DNA of 64,000 nucleotides. Source: Dryas octopetala (lineage: Eukaryota; Streptophyta; Magnoliopsida; Rosales; Rosaceae). Of the stretch, positions 1 to 12,100 are shown in pieces. Under the pieces are notes generated by a model. That model made no database searches. It had not been told where the DNA came from and was given only the letters and a program-made list of their open reading frames with translations. The stretch spans positions 312,501 through 376,500 of the forward strand of contig OY992833.1 in the NCBI GenBank assembly GCA_963921425.1, in the 5' to 3' direction. Position 1 is the first letter of the stretch; each line of letters opens with the position of its first letter. The translations under genes were made by a program, and so were the position numbers.

Positions 1-182
1 ACCTTCGGACATGCTCTCGACCCTGGCAAGGACACGTTTGGTATATGGCAGGGGCTTATTTGCAAATTTTAAATGGATCCAATCGAATTTTTAAAAAAAG
101 TATGGGTCAAATTTTGGGAATTGGGGCTGCCACTGCAACTCGATGCTCCTGGCTGAGCTGCCCTCTTGTATAATGAGTATTG

Positions 183-294
183 TTTTAGGATGAAAATAAA
201 TGAATGACTCTGTAGGTATCAGCGTATATGTATATTTTTAAGGTTGAGGTGCTCTGAGTTTTAGGATGAAAATAAGTGAACGACTCTATAGGTA
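183..294 (+). repeat. Two direct copies of a 36-bp sequence
   Basis: Positions 183-218 and 259-294 carry the same 36-bp sequence, starting TTTTAGGATGAAAATAA, with a few substitutions and a 40-bp spacer. It is probably a local duplication. No function is visible. Confidence 0.7.
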
Positions 295-663
295 AATTTT
301 TTTCTATACATATTATTTTAATTAATGTGTCTTTGCCGTTTCTGTGTCCTATTTTTTAGAAATTAGCCCTGTTTATGTGTCATGTCATGTTGTGTCCTCG
401 TATCTGTGCCTGTATCGGTGCTTCCTAGTTCATTGCTTTCTAGTAGATATGTACCTGGTTTCTGATTTGGCATTTAAATATTTTTTTCTGGTAGTCTAGG
501 ACAAAAATTTGTGCTGGTTACCATTTCAAAAAGGTGCATATGGGCAGTGCACGGAAGATTTGCATAAATTAAGTGAAATATTTAACTGCAACTTGCTGTA
601 ACATAGATGGGAATGTTTTTTCTAGCATAAAATTTAGATATGAGCTATGTTTTTTTGAAATGA

Positions 664-1400
664 TAGACATTGACTTGTATGTGTTTGTGTCTCTGCTAGT
701 GATGCTCCCATGTTCTTAAGGTGGATCTCTTTTAGCATTTTCATTGATGTTTTTGATTCAGCAAAAACACACTTCCTTTTCTTTGAATAAATTAGTTGTT
801 GATCCTTGGAATCCCCCATTGTGAGTGTAGGAGTGGTCATTTTAATTTGTAGTGGTTTTAGAATGTGTACAATCTTGCCTTCCCTCTTGTTGGTGGACAA
901 ATAATTCATTTTCTGCTTGCATTTTCTTGAGATTTAGCTTGTCTGGGAAGTTCTCAAATTTAATTATTTTGGAGATTACTTGCCCAAACGACTAGAATCA
1001 GAATCAAATTGTGTAGAATGATCTGAAAATTCATATATGAAGTATTCCAATATCTGCTTATAATAGTTTCAATAACATTTTAGGTAGTTCTCTTTTTCCA
1101 TAATGGGCAAAAGCCGCAAAACATTAAGGCTCTTGGTGTTCGTAAAATAAATTCATTCTTTGTTCACCAAAAAAAATAAATTCATTCTTTGAAGTGAAAG
1201 TCATTGACTGTATGTGTTTGTGTCTATGTCAGTGATGCTCCCTTGTCTTAAGGGGTATTTCTTATGGTATTTTCCTTGTGGTGTTGGTTTGGTATTTTTC
1301 TTGAAGTGACAGTCGTTGACTGTGTGTTTTTTATTTTTATTTTTTTGAATTTTTGAGTGGTAGATCCTTGGAGTGTCCCATTGTGGGCATATTATTTCCT
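664..1400 (+). repeat. Diverged direct repeat, about 100-170 bp per copy
   Basis: The segment from about 664 to 830 resembles the segment from about 1196 to 1390. Both contain TATGTGTTTGTGTCT, then GTGATGCTCCC, a TCTTAAGG run, and later TGATCCTTGGA or TAGATCCTTGGA followed by CCCATTGTG. Spacing differs between copies. This looks like an old duplication inside non-coding DNA. Confidence 0.55.
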
Positions 1401-3588
1401 GTTAAATCTGAGTAGCAGTTATTGATCTTTAATGCCTTTCATTTGTCATCTAGGTTTGGTAATTTACTTCTTGATTTCTTGACTTCGACAACTTTATGAT
1501 TCTTAATGACCATTCTGATGGAAACAAAATGATTATATGTTGGAGTTTGTCATGGCAGGCAGGGAGTAAATTTAGAGAGAATAGAGAGAAGGATGGGATA
1601 GAATATTTTTTTAAGCGAAACAAAATTTCACTAATCAAAGTGAACAAAATGTACACGTCGTGGACAAGAAATTCATCTCTGGAGTAAAACCCAGAAACTC
1701 TCAAATCTTCTCTTCCTCTACAATGAAACTGAAACATCTCCTAAAATATCACACAGAAAAAAATGGATAGAATAGTAGTATATTTCCTAAATGAATATGT
1801 CATTTGAGAAACTGAAACATAATAATTGAAATAACACATAATAAATATAAAACATAAATAGTTGCAGAATGGTTTAACTTTCTCAATAGTGTTCTCTTCT
1901 ACTTTGAAATGTTGCTTCAGCTTCCTTGTCGTCAATGTCATATTTTCTTGGTTTTGAACACCAAATTTATTAGCCTATGTTATCAGAGCAATCATGGCCT
2001 TGTTCCATGCAACCCTAGCCTATGTTTTTTAGTTATTTTAAATTTTTCTCAGTGAAACAAAAAAGTTTCAATTTTTTCATCATGGGCTTAAAATATTTTC
2101 CTTTTATCAAAAATATTTGTATCCATTACATCAGATAATTCTTTTCCGTGTAATAGGTTTTTTCTTTAATATTGTTTAATTTGTTTATAACGGATTTCAT
2201 CAATCTAAGCACTTAATTCATAGATATTTCAACAGTTAGACCATCTTGAAATTTCTTACCGAATGATGATATATATTTAACAATTAAATTATTGTAAAAT
2301 TTCACATCAATTTGAGATGCTTTCTATTACCAAAGTAAACTAGGGTGGGTGAAGTACCTGAAACACTCATTATTGTAAGCCTAAATATTCTCCAACAGAA
2401 ACTATTCAAACTATCATAAATACAACATCCGTTTAACACATTACTAGCTTCAACAACCCTTTTGTATTAATAATACTAAATCAAGGCTTGATCTACTTTA
2501 AGAAATGTGATAACAGATACAGTGTAGTAGATACATAATGGTTATGAATAGTAACCAAGAGAATTTGACTTATGGCACTGTCCCCTCCCCTCCCCTGAAA
2601 AAAAGGATTATTTTTTTCCCAAGATACTCATAGTTAAAGGAAAGGATATTGAACCAGGTTTGGGTCAAAAAACAGGCGTTTGGAGCATGGTGGTCATGCG
2701 GTGGCATAGTTGTGGTGCATGATGACATCTTGTGCCGACAAGTGACAGGGATGCCTGGGTTGTGAATTAGGTGAATTCAAAGTTAAGAATTTGGAACTTC
2801 TGTTAGCTCATTAGGGCATGTGTTACAACTGTTCTCCATGATGCTTCTGGGGGACTACAGTCGCCCTACCCTTGAAAAAGGAGAAGAAACTTATGGTTAA
2901 GATAGTGACATATGATGCATGTGTGTTTGTGCTAGTGACAAGTGGCACATATTGATCTGTATCATGGCGATATGGATTTGAAGTTGGGGTCTAATTCCAA
3001 TTGATGCAAAATCGGGAGGGGAATTCAGAAAGAACAGAGAGGTGTATATTAAATAGAGGTTGAAGAAAGAGAAGAAAGAGATAGAGGAGAAAGAGAGGCA
3101 ACTTGGGGTAAACTCAATTTAATATTTTTTAAAATCATTATGTCAAATTCTGAAACCCTGGTACAATAAGGCTTGTTCATATAGGCAATCCCATAATGAC
3201 CTAAAAACACCCCAATAACAAACTGTATTACATAATTATTATATCTTCATAATTAAAGCTCTAAATTATGATAATAATTAAACCTCAACTTCCAATATTA
3301 ATAAATATGGACTTGATAAAATTGACTTTATTTGGGCCTATGAATACAATAAAAACCAGTTTTCTTCTTGTATCTGTCATATCAGTAAATTTCCTTTGTT
3401 GTTCTATTCTGTATGATATGTCAGATGAATGACTGCTTTACATTTTTAAACTTGTTATATGTTGTGGGCCTACACTCCAAGATTTGGTGCAATCTACAAA
3501 TTGGTGTATGATTCAAAAATGATTTGTTCTTATAATCATTTTCAGATCACTAGCATCATAATTTCTGATGACTAGTATAATTCTTACT

Positions 3589-3968
3589 GCATTTTTTCGT
3601 ACTTGTACTTTGGTCCAATTTTCACCTAAGTTATTTAAGTTTAAAAAGCTGCAATTGTACCCAGTAGTTTGGCTTAGTTTGCAACCAATAACAAACTCAA
3701 CTCTGTCTAATTTTTTAACGAAGTTTTGATGAGGAAACACGTGAGAGCATGAACAAGGGCCTTTTGGTTCCTATAGTTTGTTCCAATTTATACTTAAGTC
3801 CCTCTCATGCACTGCCTCGTCAGAATTTTGTATAAAAAAATAGACATAGTTGAGATTTTGTCCTTGATTGCAAACTAAACCAAAATATAGGGGTACAATT
3901 GCAACATTTTGAACTATATGTATTTAAGTTAAAATTGGGCCAAACTACAGAGTCCAAAAATGTAATTT
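3589..3968. repeat. Inverted-repeat MITE-like sequence
   Basis: The arm at about 3589-3708 reads as the reverse complement of the arm at about 3848-3968. Both contain GCAATTGTACCC, a TTGGCTTAGTTTGCAA or TTGGTTTAGTTTGCAA run, and GGTCCAATTTT or GGCCCAATTTT. The arms are about 120 bp and diverged, and the exact ends and target duplication could not be fixed. The structure suggests an old non-autonomous DNA transposon, probably Mutator-like. Confidence 0.5.
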
Positions 3969-5051
3969 AGCCTTATTCTTATTATCACTATTCAAGAGGA
4001 CACATCACATCTATGAAGATGTAAAGAAGTTATGACGTATGTGAAAGATAAGTCAAACTAATAAGAATTACAATATTAAATCCGAAATTTTAGCAATTCA
4101 TTCTGATCAAATTCAGAACTGAACATTTATTGGCTAGTCTACCATACTTTTTCTTGGCAGAAAGATAAAAAATGGTTCCATGTGCTCTGATTCATTATGT
4201 GGATTCAATCTTTAGCAAAGAAATGGCATAAAAATGTCCAATTATGTTAGTCTAGGAGGCCAAAGCTTGTGCAAATGGTATACTAAGGTATTGCATGCTA
4301 AGTTTGGTAGGAGATGGATGTTGGATTGGGTTGAGAATACACTTACTTAGCAACAATTGAGCAATTGAATGTTGTTTGTAAAAGAATGTGGATATTGTTT
4401 CTTTGCTAATGTGTGCATACTGCATAGATACACTTTTTGTTACAAAGTTTCTTAGGAAAAGAAGAAAATGCTGTAATAGAAACTGAGCATTGATAAATAT
4501 ATGCAAATGATTGAAAAGTACATGAAATTTAGCTCAATGGAAAGTAGTGACTCTCAAATATATGCCAGTTGGATGACTGAAGTAATTTTGGCTGATGTGC
4601 TCTACCTGTCTCATTCAATGTTTTTTTCTTCAATTTTAATTTCTATGTCATGTTTGGCCTTCTTGTGTAAATTCATTTTTCAATTATTCAGGTTGTGACT
4701 TTAGTATCCTACTTTCCAGTTAGATTGAAAACCAAAATCCTGTCATCTAAGTTACTGTTTGTGGTTGTGCCATTGCTCTCTGATTTGGTATCTGTTAAAC
4801 TAGCATAATATATCTCTTTCTACTTCATTTGTTTTGTGCCTTTAGGGAATCAATGTATGCCATGAAAATGTACCACATTAATTATTGGTATTATTGCATC
4901 ATTTATTTTCTTTTTCTCTATAGCTTAGTAATTAGAACCAGTTTGCATCACTAACTTGTTTGTAAGTTTATCATAGCTGGATGCATGCAGTTTCATAATA
5001 ATAACTTGTTGGCATGGATGCACCTATAAGTGATAAGATAAGAAAAAGTAG

Positions 5052-5200
5052 GCTAGGTGGTATGGACACTTGCAACGTGGATCACTAGATGCACCTAAAA
5101 CTAAAGAAAAACTAGTTAAAGTAGAAGGTAAAAGATAAATAGGCCAACCAAGATTAGCATGTGAAGAACTAATAAGTAAAGACTTGAAAATAATTAGATC
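5052..5200 (+). pseudogene. LINE reverse-transcriptase C-terminal relic
   Basis: Reading from 5052 gives [11 protein letters not shown], then a basic stretch, then [16 protein letters not shown]. This is the pattern found near the end of plant LINE-type reverse transcriptases (a RWYGH-QR motif followed by a GRP-type motif). There is an in-frame stop just before it and a TAA inside it, so it is dead. The same relic occurs in the intron of the complete kinase gene at 58690-58860, which shows that the two regions are paralogous and that the LINE inserted before the duplication. Confidence 0.7.
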
Positions 5201-5639
5201 TAATAAGAAATACTGCATTTAATAGAAAAGATGGAAGATACGAATACATTTGACTACTCTGTACAATTACAAAAGTAAGGATAAATATTTGGCATGAACA
5301 TTACGCTTGCTTTTTGACATTTGACTCTGAATGTTGGACACAACAATTAGCAAAAGTCTGGACATGGAGACATCACTAGCAGAGTCTGTGAATCAATTAT
5401 TTTGAGCCTTTCTCCCTATGCAAAATATCCATATTAAGGAAAAAACTAAGAATTAATAACTACTTGTAAATTCTTAGACAATAGTGCATGAGATTCTTAA
5501 GTTTCCGCACAATTCACATTTTGAGTAAGCTTGCTACTTCCCGTTGAGGCGTTGACACATTGGTGATTTATTGTTGTATGGAATTATAGAATATGGATAG
5601 AGAGTATGGACAAATTATACAAATTATAATTTAGAGTGG

Positions 5640-5973
5640 GCAAATTATGCAATTATGTATGTCTTTGCAAATTATACAAATTAGAGAGTATAGACAAATT
5701 ATAAATGGGCACACCAAAAGACACACTCATTTTTATTTAGCGGTATTTGTCTCCAGTACACATTATATTCATTTTATATCACATGAAACCTACTATATAA
5801 TTTGGTTTTTTCAATGTTTTTTATCAATGTAGTAGATAATATGTTAAATAAACATATGATAAAGTTTCATTCAAAATTTTCGTATTTTGATAGTAATTTC
5901 CGTCGTTTCTGTCTAATTTTTGTTGAAATTTAAAATTTCGCGAAATTTCCAATCCGAAATTTTAATCCTTGCT
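5640..5973 (-). mobile_element. Fragment of hAT-like element, inverted relative to 28551-29760
   Basis: The reverse complement of this stretch matches 28560-28830 closely: runs of AAATTTCG, then TAACATATTATCTAC, AACATTGA, and GTTTCATGTGATATAA. Its right end, reading ATCCTTG on the plus strand, corresponds to the other copy's terminal CAAGGA. The left end was not located. It lies in the kinase-type intron just upstream of the exon at 6079 and is absent from the paralogous intron, so it inserted after the duplication. The shared ATCCTTGC at the paralog junction leaves the exact right end uncertain. Confidence 0.55.
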
Positions 5974-6078
5974 TGTAACTGGTATCATTGCTGATTGCTT
6001 ATTGGTTATTTCTCAAACTTCTTACTTTTTCGTTGTGGGATACTTGAGTGCATTGCTTTATCTTATGTCTGTGTGCAG

Positions 6079-6418
6079 GGAGATGATCCAGCATAGGCCT
6101 TACACCCAGAAAGTCGATGTTTATAGCTTTGGGATTGTTCTTTGGGAACTTATTACAGGGATGCTTCCATTCCAGAACATGACAGCAGTACAGGCAGCAT
6201 TTGCAGTTGTCAATAAGGGTGTCCGCCCTATCGTTCCCAGTGACTGCTTACCTATTCTTCGTGAGATCATGACAAGATGCTGGGATGCTGATCCTGATGT
6301 CAGGCCACCATTCGCCGAAGTTGTGAGAATGCTTGAGAATGCCGAGACTGAGATCATGACAACTGTTCGTAAGGCCCGTTTCAGGTGTTGCATGACGCAA
6401 CCAATGACAGCGGACTGA
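6079..6418 (+). CDS. Last exon of a second STY13-like protein kinase copy
   Basis: After the 3' splice site GTGTGCAG at 6071-6078 this exon completes a split Pro codon and encodes [20 protein letters not shown] and so on to a TGA at 6416-6418, 112 residues. It covers kinase subdomains VIII (the APE-type Glu) to XI and the family's C-terminal tail ending [13 protein letters not shown]. It differs from the exon of the complete gene at 59491-59830 by about nine residues and has no stop or frameshift. The 3' flank and the upstream intron are also paralogous. Exon 1, with the ATP site and catalytic loop, was not found in 1-6078. It may lie more than 6 kb upstream outside the window, or the copy may be an exon-2-only duplicate and therefore a pseudogene. 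Confidence 0.8.
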
Positions 6419-6935
6419 CCCCAGAAGAAAAGATTGGAAAAGAAAACAGTTATCTATATAAAGAGAAAAGAAAAGGAAATGGAAAAGGACAAAAAGAGGT
6501 GAGAGAAGATTATATTGTAGCCTTGTGTATTTATCAGGTTTTATTTCTTTCTTAAGATAGAAAAGGAAGTGTTACTAAAAATATTTGGTTTTTGAATCTC
6601 TATTTTGATGAATATCTGTCGTTGAATGAGTAATAGAAGAGAATTGATGTGTTTGTATGTCTTGCTATGCATTGACTCCTTTTGCTTAGTTGTATTCTAA
6701 TAAGAAAAATGCAGCTTCTTTTGTGCCCGTCCTTCAGTCCTTCCTCATCCTCATCAATTCGTCAATGGTAACAATTATATTCAAATGTTTCTGTTTGGAC
6801 TTGGACCGGATTCTCTTCTTTGTAACAATACCAGACTTGCAAGTGGTAGACCGTCAGCGTTGGATTGAGGCAGCCTCATCTTATTTTGGTTGAGGGGTCC
6901 ATGGCAACCTCGTCGGACTTAGTAATGACATCCCT
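6419..6935 (+). other. 3' flank of the kinase copy
   Basis: The first 250 bases match the 3' UTR of the complete kinase gene after 59831 (AGAAAAGAAAAGG-type runs, TGTATTTATCAGGTTTTATTTC, GTTGAATGAGTAATA). Similarity continues in patches to about 6830 against about 60290. No other gene is seen. Confidence 0.6.
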
Positions 6936-7184
6936 TGATCTACTGATGTTCATGTTGATGTTGCTCTCCATGACCGCGATCAATTGTTGGGACTAAACCA
7001 AACTCTCTTTTGCCTAGAGGGGCATTGGGTTTACCTCAAGCTCCAGCCGTATCAACAACATTTCATCGTTAACACATATGCCACAAACTCTCTCCGCGAT
7101 GTTACGGCCAGAACTTTCCTTCCGCCTTCAACAGCCTCCCCTAACACTAGCCCCCATTGACTCCACTGATTCCTCGCTATGGAC
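6936..7184 (+). pseudogene. Gypsy (chromovirus-type) pol 3' relic, left part
   Basis: One frame reads VDVALHDRDQLLGLN and, after a small deletion, GHWVYLKLQPYQQ. Another then reads HKLSPRCYGQ. These match in order the end of a Ty3/gypsy integrase region (the -LHDRD- stretch, GDWVYLKLQPYRQ, KLSPRYYGPF). Frames shift and codons are missing, so it is dead. The continuation of the same polyprotein is on the far side of the copia element at 27654, so the copia inserted into this relic. The 5' limit is uncertain. Confidence 0.7.
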
Positions 7185-7587
7185 TGTTAGAAAGTAAACA
7201 AATCTCAGCCATTGATATGTCATTTTCTCATTGTCTAAATGTCTTTTGTCCTTTTGTACACCTTAGCCCTCTTTATGACTTATGGGTTTTGAGTTTATAT
7301 ATATATATATATGTGTGTGTGTGTTTTGATTTTTTGTGAGTCAGCAGCCGACACACACAAGAAAAACGTTCAGATTGTATTGGTGCCTTTTGTTAATAGA
7401 TGAAAACCTTTCCTCCCCACTTTCTCTCTTGGATTTCAGAATAGATATGTGTGACCTTGATTTATTTATTTTGTTGTGCTTGCTTTGCTTGTTGTTCATC
7501 TTGGTTTCTGGTGTGAGTTTGCTGGTGTGCGTTTTTCTTTGGGTTTGGTTTGCTTTTTTGGCTTTGTTTTGAGTACAAGTTTCCACA
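7185..7587 (+). repeat. Copia 5' LTR
   Basis: 403 bp, TG...CA. It contains a TA/TG microsatellite near 7300-7324, and aligns with 27222-27653 from end to end with scattered indels. Confidence 0.9.
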
Positions 7588-7589
7588 TT

Positions 7590-7601
7590 TGGTATCAGAG
7601 C
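7590..7601 (+). promoter_or_regulatory. Copia primer-binding site
   Basis: TGGTATCAGAGC, two bases after the LTR end, is the standard site complementary to the 3' end of initiator methionine tRNA. Confidence 0.9.
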
Positions 7602-8149
7602 TAGGCCGAAGCCCACCGGACCCATTGGGCCCGAAGCACGATCTAGACCGAAATTTGGGCCGCCCCGAATAGTCATTGGGCTGGGCTTGGGCCATCCCCT
7701 TAAAGCCCACTAGTCGCTCGAAGCCCGCCCGCTTAGACCCGGCCCAAAGCTCATTTACACACAATATATGTTCAATAAAAAAATATAGGATTTTGGCTAT
7801 GTTGTGAATCGAACATGACACCTCATAGAACAAACTTCAACTCTCAACCAACTGAGCTGACTAGTTTATTTGTTTAAGTTGACTAGTTTATTTGTCTAAC
7901 TGATGAATCAGAACATATTTAATAGGTTTTTCGTTTGTATACTCTAATAAATTATTAATATGCTTATTAAGTTATTATAGAATACTATAATCATATAATG
8001 TTAGTAAATAGTAATAGTGTAAACTGTGTAATACCATAAATAATAAACTTTTAAAATTATATACAACATTATAAATTTACAACTATAGTTATTAAAGTTA
8101 TTATAATAAACTTTTATAATACAACTATAATTAAAGTTATTAAACCACG

Positions 8150-8760
8150 ATCGTTCATTAATTCAACATCTGAACCGTTCGTTTTATATGTTGATAGTTA
8201 AAGATCATCCTTACAAAAAATTGGCAAATTAATAATTCATCTACATATTCGAATGTTTGATTATCATTAGAAAAACCACGATCATTTATTAATTTGACAC
8301 CGTTACGTCACTTTTACATTTCCGATTGAGCTAATTTTTTGCAAGGATTCTCTTTGAGTGGGGAACTAAAGTTTGAACGGTTTGGATCGTTGAAAACACG
8401 ATTGATATGTGAGCTTCTACATATAAATACACTTGAAGATTATAATTCTAATAACTTTCCTGTTGAAATCTTGTCGTTTCCATAATTATGAAGACCACAA
8501 TGTGATTTCAACAATCTGACCCGTTTATTTTCTATGTTCATAGTCAAAGATCATCCTTACAAAAAATCGGCCAAATCGAAATTCAATTACCCATTCGATC
8601 ATCATTAGAAAAATCACGATCGTTCATTAATTCGACCACTGTTATGTCACTTTTATATTTCTGATTGAGCTAATTTTTTGCACGAATTATCTTTTAGTGA
8701 GGAACTAAAATTTGAACTGTTCGGATCGTTGAAAACACAATTGCGTCGTTTATTTATAAA
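8150..8760 (-). repeat. About two units of a 340-bp repeat shared with the CACTA element
   Basis: In inverted orientation relative to 35434-36370, this region carries the same unit: CCCACTCAAAGATCATCC-type and GATCATCCTTACAAAAAAT stretches, ACCACGATCGTTCATTAATT, and GAGCTTCTACATATAAATAC. It sits between the left arm of the hAT-like element and the MULE insertion site. Its presence in two unrelated elements is discussed in the findings. Confidence 0.7.
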
Positions 8761-8835
8761 AATATGTAATAAAATATATATATAATCAAACATATGTACA
8801 TTTATGTTTTATTATAGTTGTAATGTTGTATATAA

Positions 8836-9030
8836 GAGTAAATTGCACTGTTGGTCCAGTTATTTTCACTTTTTTCCCAACTTAGTCCACGATCTTTTTT
8901 TTGTATCATTTTAATCCACTTTTTTTTTCAAATTGCGCCTAATTAGTCCATTCCGTCTATTATTTGTTAACTGCCGTCACATGCCCACACGTGACCAACA
9001 TGTGAGGCCCATAATGGTCTTTTCCTCCCA
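8836..9030 (+). repeat. MULE left terminal inverted repeat
   Basis: About 195 bp, from GAGTAAATTGC to TCTTTTCCTCCCA. It is the near-identical reverse complement of 14512-14705. The inner edge is where the two arms stop matching. Confidence 0.95.
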
Positions 9031-9180
9031 ACAGGAATGCCTAAAGCTGAGTTAAGCACATTGTTATTCATCATGGTTAGGGTTTTTGGAGGAGATAAGC
9101 AATTTCGCGCCTTTTGCTGGAATTTGGGCATCTGAGGCATCCAATCAGAGGGTTAATCCCATTTTCGGCATTTATCAAGC

Positions 9181-12100
9181 ATGGTTCTTGATTTTAGAAT
9201 GGAGGGAGACAATCCCATCTACAGTAAGTATGGAATTGTCTTAGGTTTCATTTGGTTACTGCAATTACATTTTGTTTTTGGCCATTTGGTTATTGCGAAT
9301 CTTTTGGGTGGGTTTATGGTATTTGGTTACTGTGGGTTTATGGTATTCGGTTGTGGGTTTATTGTATTTGGTTACTGTGAATGTTTTGGGTGGGTTTAGG
9401 GTATTTGTCAGTATGACTTTTGTGTCCTTTTCATCTGGAATCTTTTGGGCATTTGATTACAGCGAATCTTTTGAGGGAAAAGGATGGAATTGTTTGCCAC
9501 ATCTACATTTTTTAACTGTGGTGTGGTCCTCAATGTTTGTTTTTTCCATAGTTTTATAATACCTAACCTTTAACATGTGTAGTCTCATCTTCAGTGTTCC
9601 CATTCAAACAACACACTTCTCTTCTTTTGTATTATTATATTTATTTTTATGTTTTCAATTTTGGTTGATGGGTGATGAACTGCTTATATAAGAATTTTGA
9701 CTATGTAAGAATTTTATATTTTTCTTATTTGAGTGTTGAATTTATTCATTAAATGTTTAAGTATTTGAATTTAGGAACTCCTATATATCCTCAATCCAAG
9801 GTCTATCTTTGGTCCACAACCTAGGATTTATGTGGTTTACATTTGCTTTATGTGGAACCACAAGGACTTTAATAGTTTCACCATCAAATATAACTCATAA
9901 TTTCATAATTTGGTTTTTTTGACTATGTTTGCAGGTGATCCTGATGGGCAGACATTAGAAATCCACTATGGTGGTAAGGTTATTGGTGATGGATATAAGG
10001 GGGGTTTTGTTTGCTGGCTAGACTACCTTTCAGCAGACCTTATTGGACCTTATGAAGGTTGGTGAAGAGTTGGGCTATGAGGTGAATAGAAAAAAGATCG
10101 AGCCCAATAAATGGAAAGTGTACTACAAGGATCCAAATATTAATGGGCCAGCTGGATTTCTGTATCTTGGGTCTGACAGTCAAGTGCTTACAATGATTGC
10201 AAAGGTACCAGCATCTAGGGTTGCTGTTGTCTATTACGAAGGGCCAATTACATCAAGGAATGATATTGATGCTAGTCAGTCTGCTACTGTGTGGCCCAGC
10301 TTGCATGGTGCAGAGTATGAGTTAGGTATAGATGATGTTGATACACTCAACCTTCTAACACAGGCTTCTGTGAATGAATAAGATAATTGTGCAGTGAGTG
10401 GCAAAAGGGATGGGCCAGATCATGAGGAACATAATGAACAAGGTACTGGTTCAGTGAATGAGCAGCAAGATGATGTGGATGTTGATGATGGTGATGAAGA
10501 CAATGAGTTTGTAGATAGTGACTATGAGTTCTCAGATGAAGATAGTGATGATGATGTATTTGAGGAGGAGATTGACCCAGAAATTGACCCTCTGAATGAA
10601 ATTAACGATGCTGGTGAAATATCAGATGAATGTGAGAGATCTGATGAGCTTGAGAGTCTCAGTGAGTCATCAACTGATGGTGAAGGTGAAAAGAAAGTGA
10701 AGAAAAAAATTCCAAAGTTCAAAGTTTTCAATAAAGAGACAGACTTGAAAGATCCAAAAATGGAAATAGGAGAACACTTCCCAAGCAAAGCTGATGCAAT
10801 TTTGTTCATTAAGGAATGGGGGATCTTAAATGGCCGAAAATTAAAGTTTGTAAGAAATGATAGGATAAGGTTGAATGCAGTTTATGTTGGCACAAAGGGC
10901 TGTCCCTTCGAAGTTAGATGCCACCCTCAGAAGGGTGGCTCTGATACATGGGTGATCAAGACCCTACAGATGGAGCACCATTGTTCCACTTCTGGAAAAC
11001 TTAAGCATGCAGATTACAACTGGATTGCTGAAAAATATCAAGAGAGGTTGAGAGATGACTCTGATTGGGGCTTATTAAGCTTCCAAAATATAGTCAAGAA
11101 GGACTTTGGCCTCACTGTCTCAAAGAACAAAGCGTATAGAGCTAAGAAGAAGGCTCGTGTCTTGAATAAGGGATTTTACAAAGAGCAGTATGCAAGAATA
11201 CATGATTATGCAGCTGAGTTGCAACGAACCAATGTTGGTTCGACAGTGAAGATTGCTTCAAGAGAGACACCTAATGGCCAAAAAGTATTTCAAAGGATTT
11301 ACATCTGCTTGAAGGGTTGCAAAGATGGGTTTTTAAATGGATGTAGGAGGGTGATTGGCCTTGATGGGACTCATATAAAGGGTCCATATCCTGGTCAAAT
11401 ACTGACAGCAGTTGGTGTAGATCCTAACAATGGATTATTCCCAGTGGCATATGCAGTAGTAGAAATTGAAAATAAGGACTCATGGAAGTGGTTTTTGGAT
11501 ATTTTGATAGATGACTTGAAGATTGACAAGGGGGCAGACTGGGTATTCATGAGTGATAAGCAAAAGGGTCTAGTTCCTGCAATAGAGGAACTCTTACCTG
11601 ATGTTGAACATCGAATGTGTGTTAGACATCTTCATAATAACTTTAAAATGACCTATCCAGGGTTGGGGTTAAAGAATGCCTTGTGGGTTGCTGCTAGAGC
11701 AACTTGTGTACCATGGTGGAAGGTTGAGATGGAGAAGATGAGGGGATTAAATGACAAAGCTTGGGGATGGCTGAATGCTAAACCTGCAACACAGTGGAGT
11801 AGATCACACTTTGGGACTGTGACAAGGTGTGATTTATTGTTAAATAATTTGTGTGAAAGTTTTAACAGTGCTATACTTAACACAAGGGACAAGCCAATAC
11901 TAGATTTACTTGAGGGAATTAGACATTATCTCATGCTTAGGATGGTGAACAGGCGAGCAGCTTGTAGAAGTTGGAAGACTAATGTTGGCCCAAGAATCTT
12001 GAAGATCATGGAGAAGAGAAAAGCTGACAGTCGAATGCAGAGTGTTCAAATTGCAGGAGATAAGCAATTTGAGGTTGAAGCACCTGGTGGGACAAGGATG

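Larger units (their letters stand above)
1..4500. other. AT-rich non-coding DNA with no supported gene
   Basis: No open reading frame here has recognisable domains, and the short ORFs have low-complexity translations. From about 4500 onward the sequence can be lined up by eye with the intron of the complete kinase gene at 57.9-59.5 kb (for example the run near 4601 matches the run near 58218). This stretch is therefore either the rest of a long intron, with exon 1 lying before the window, or unrelated DNA to the left of a partial duplication. I could not find a copy of kinase exon 1 in it. Confidence 0.6.

Noticed and set aside
7185..7587. Treating this LTR as a solo LTR
   Set aside because: It is followed by a primer site, and the matching LTR, purine tract and copia domains lie downstream once the nested elements are removed.
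7590..7601. tRNA-gene-like TGGTATCAGAGC
   Set aside because: Only the 12-base primer-binding complement is present; no tRNA cloverleaf surrounds it.
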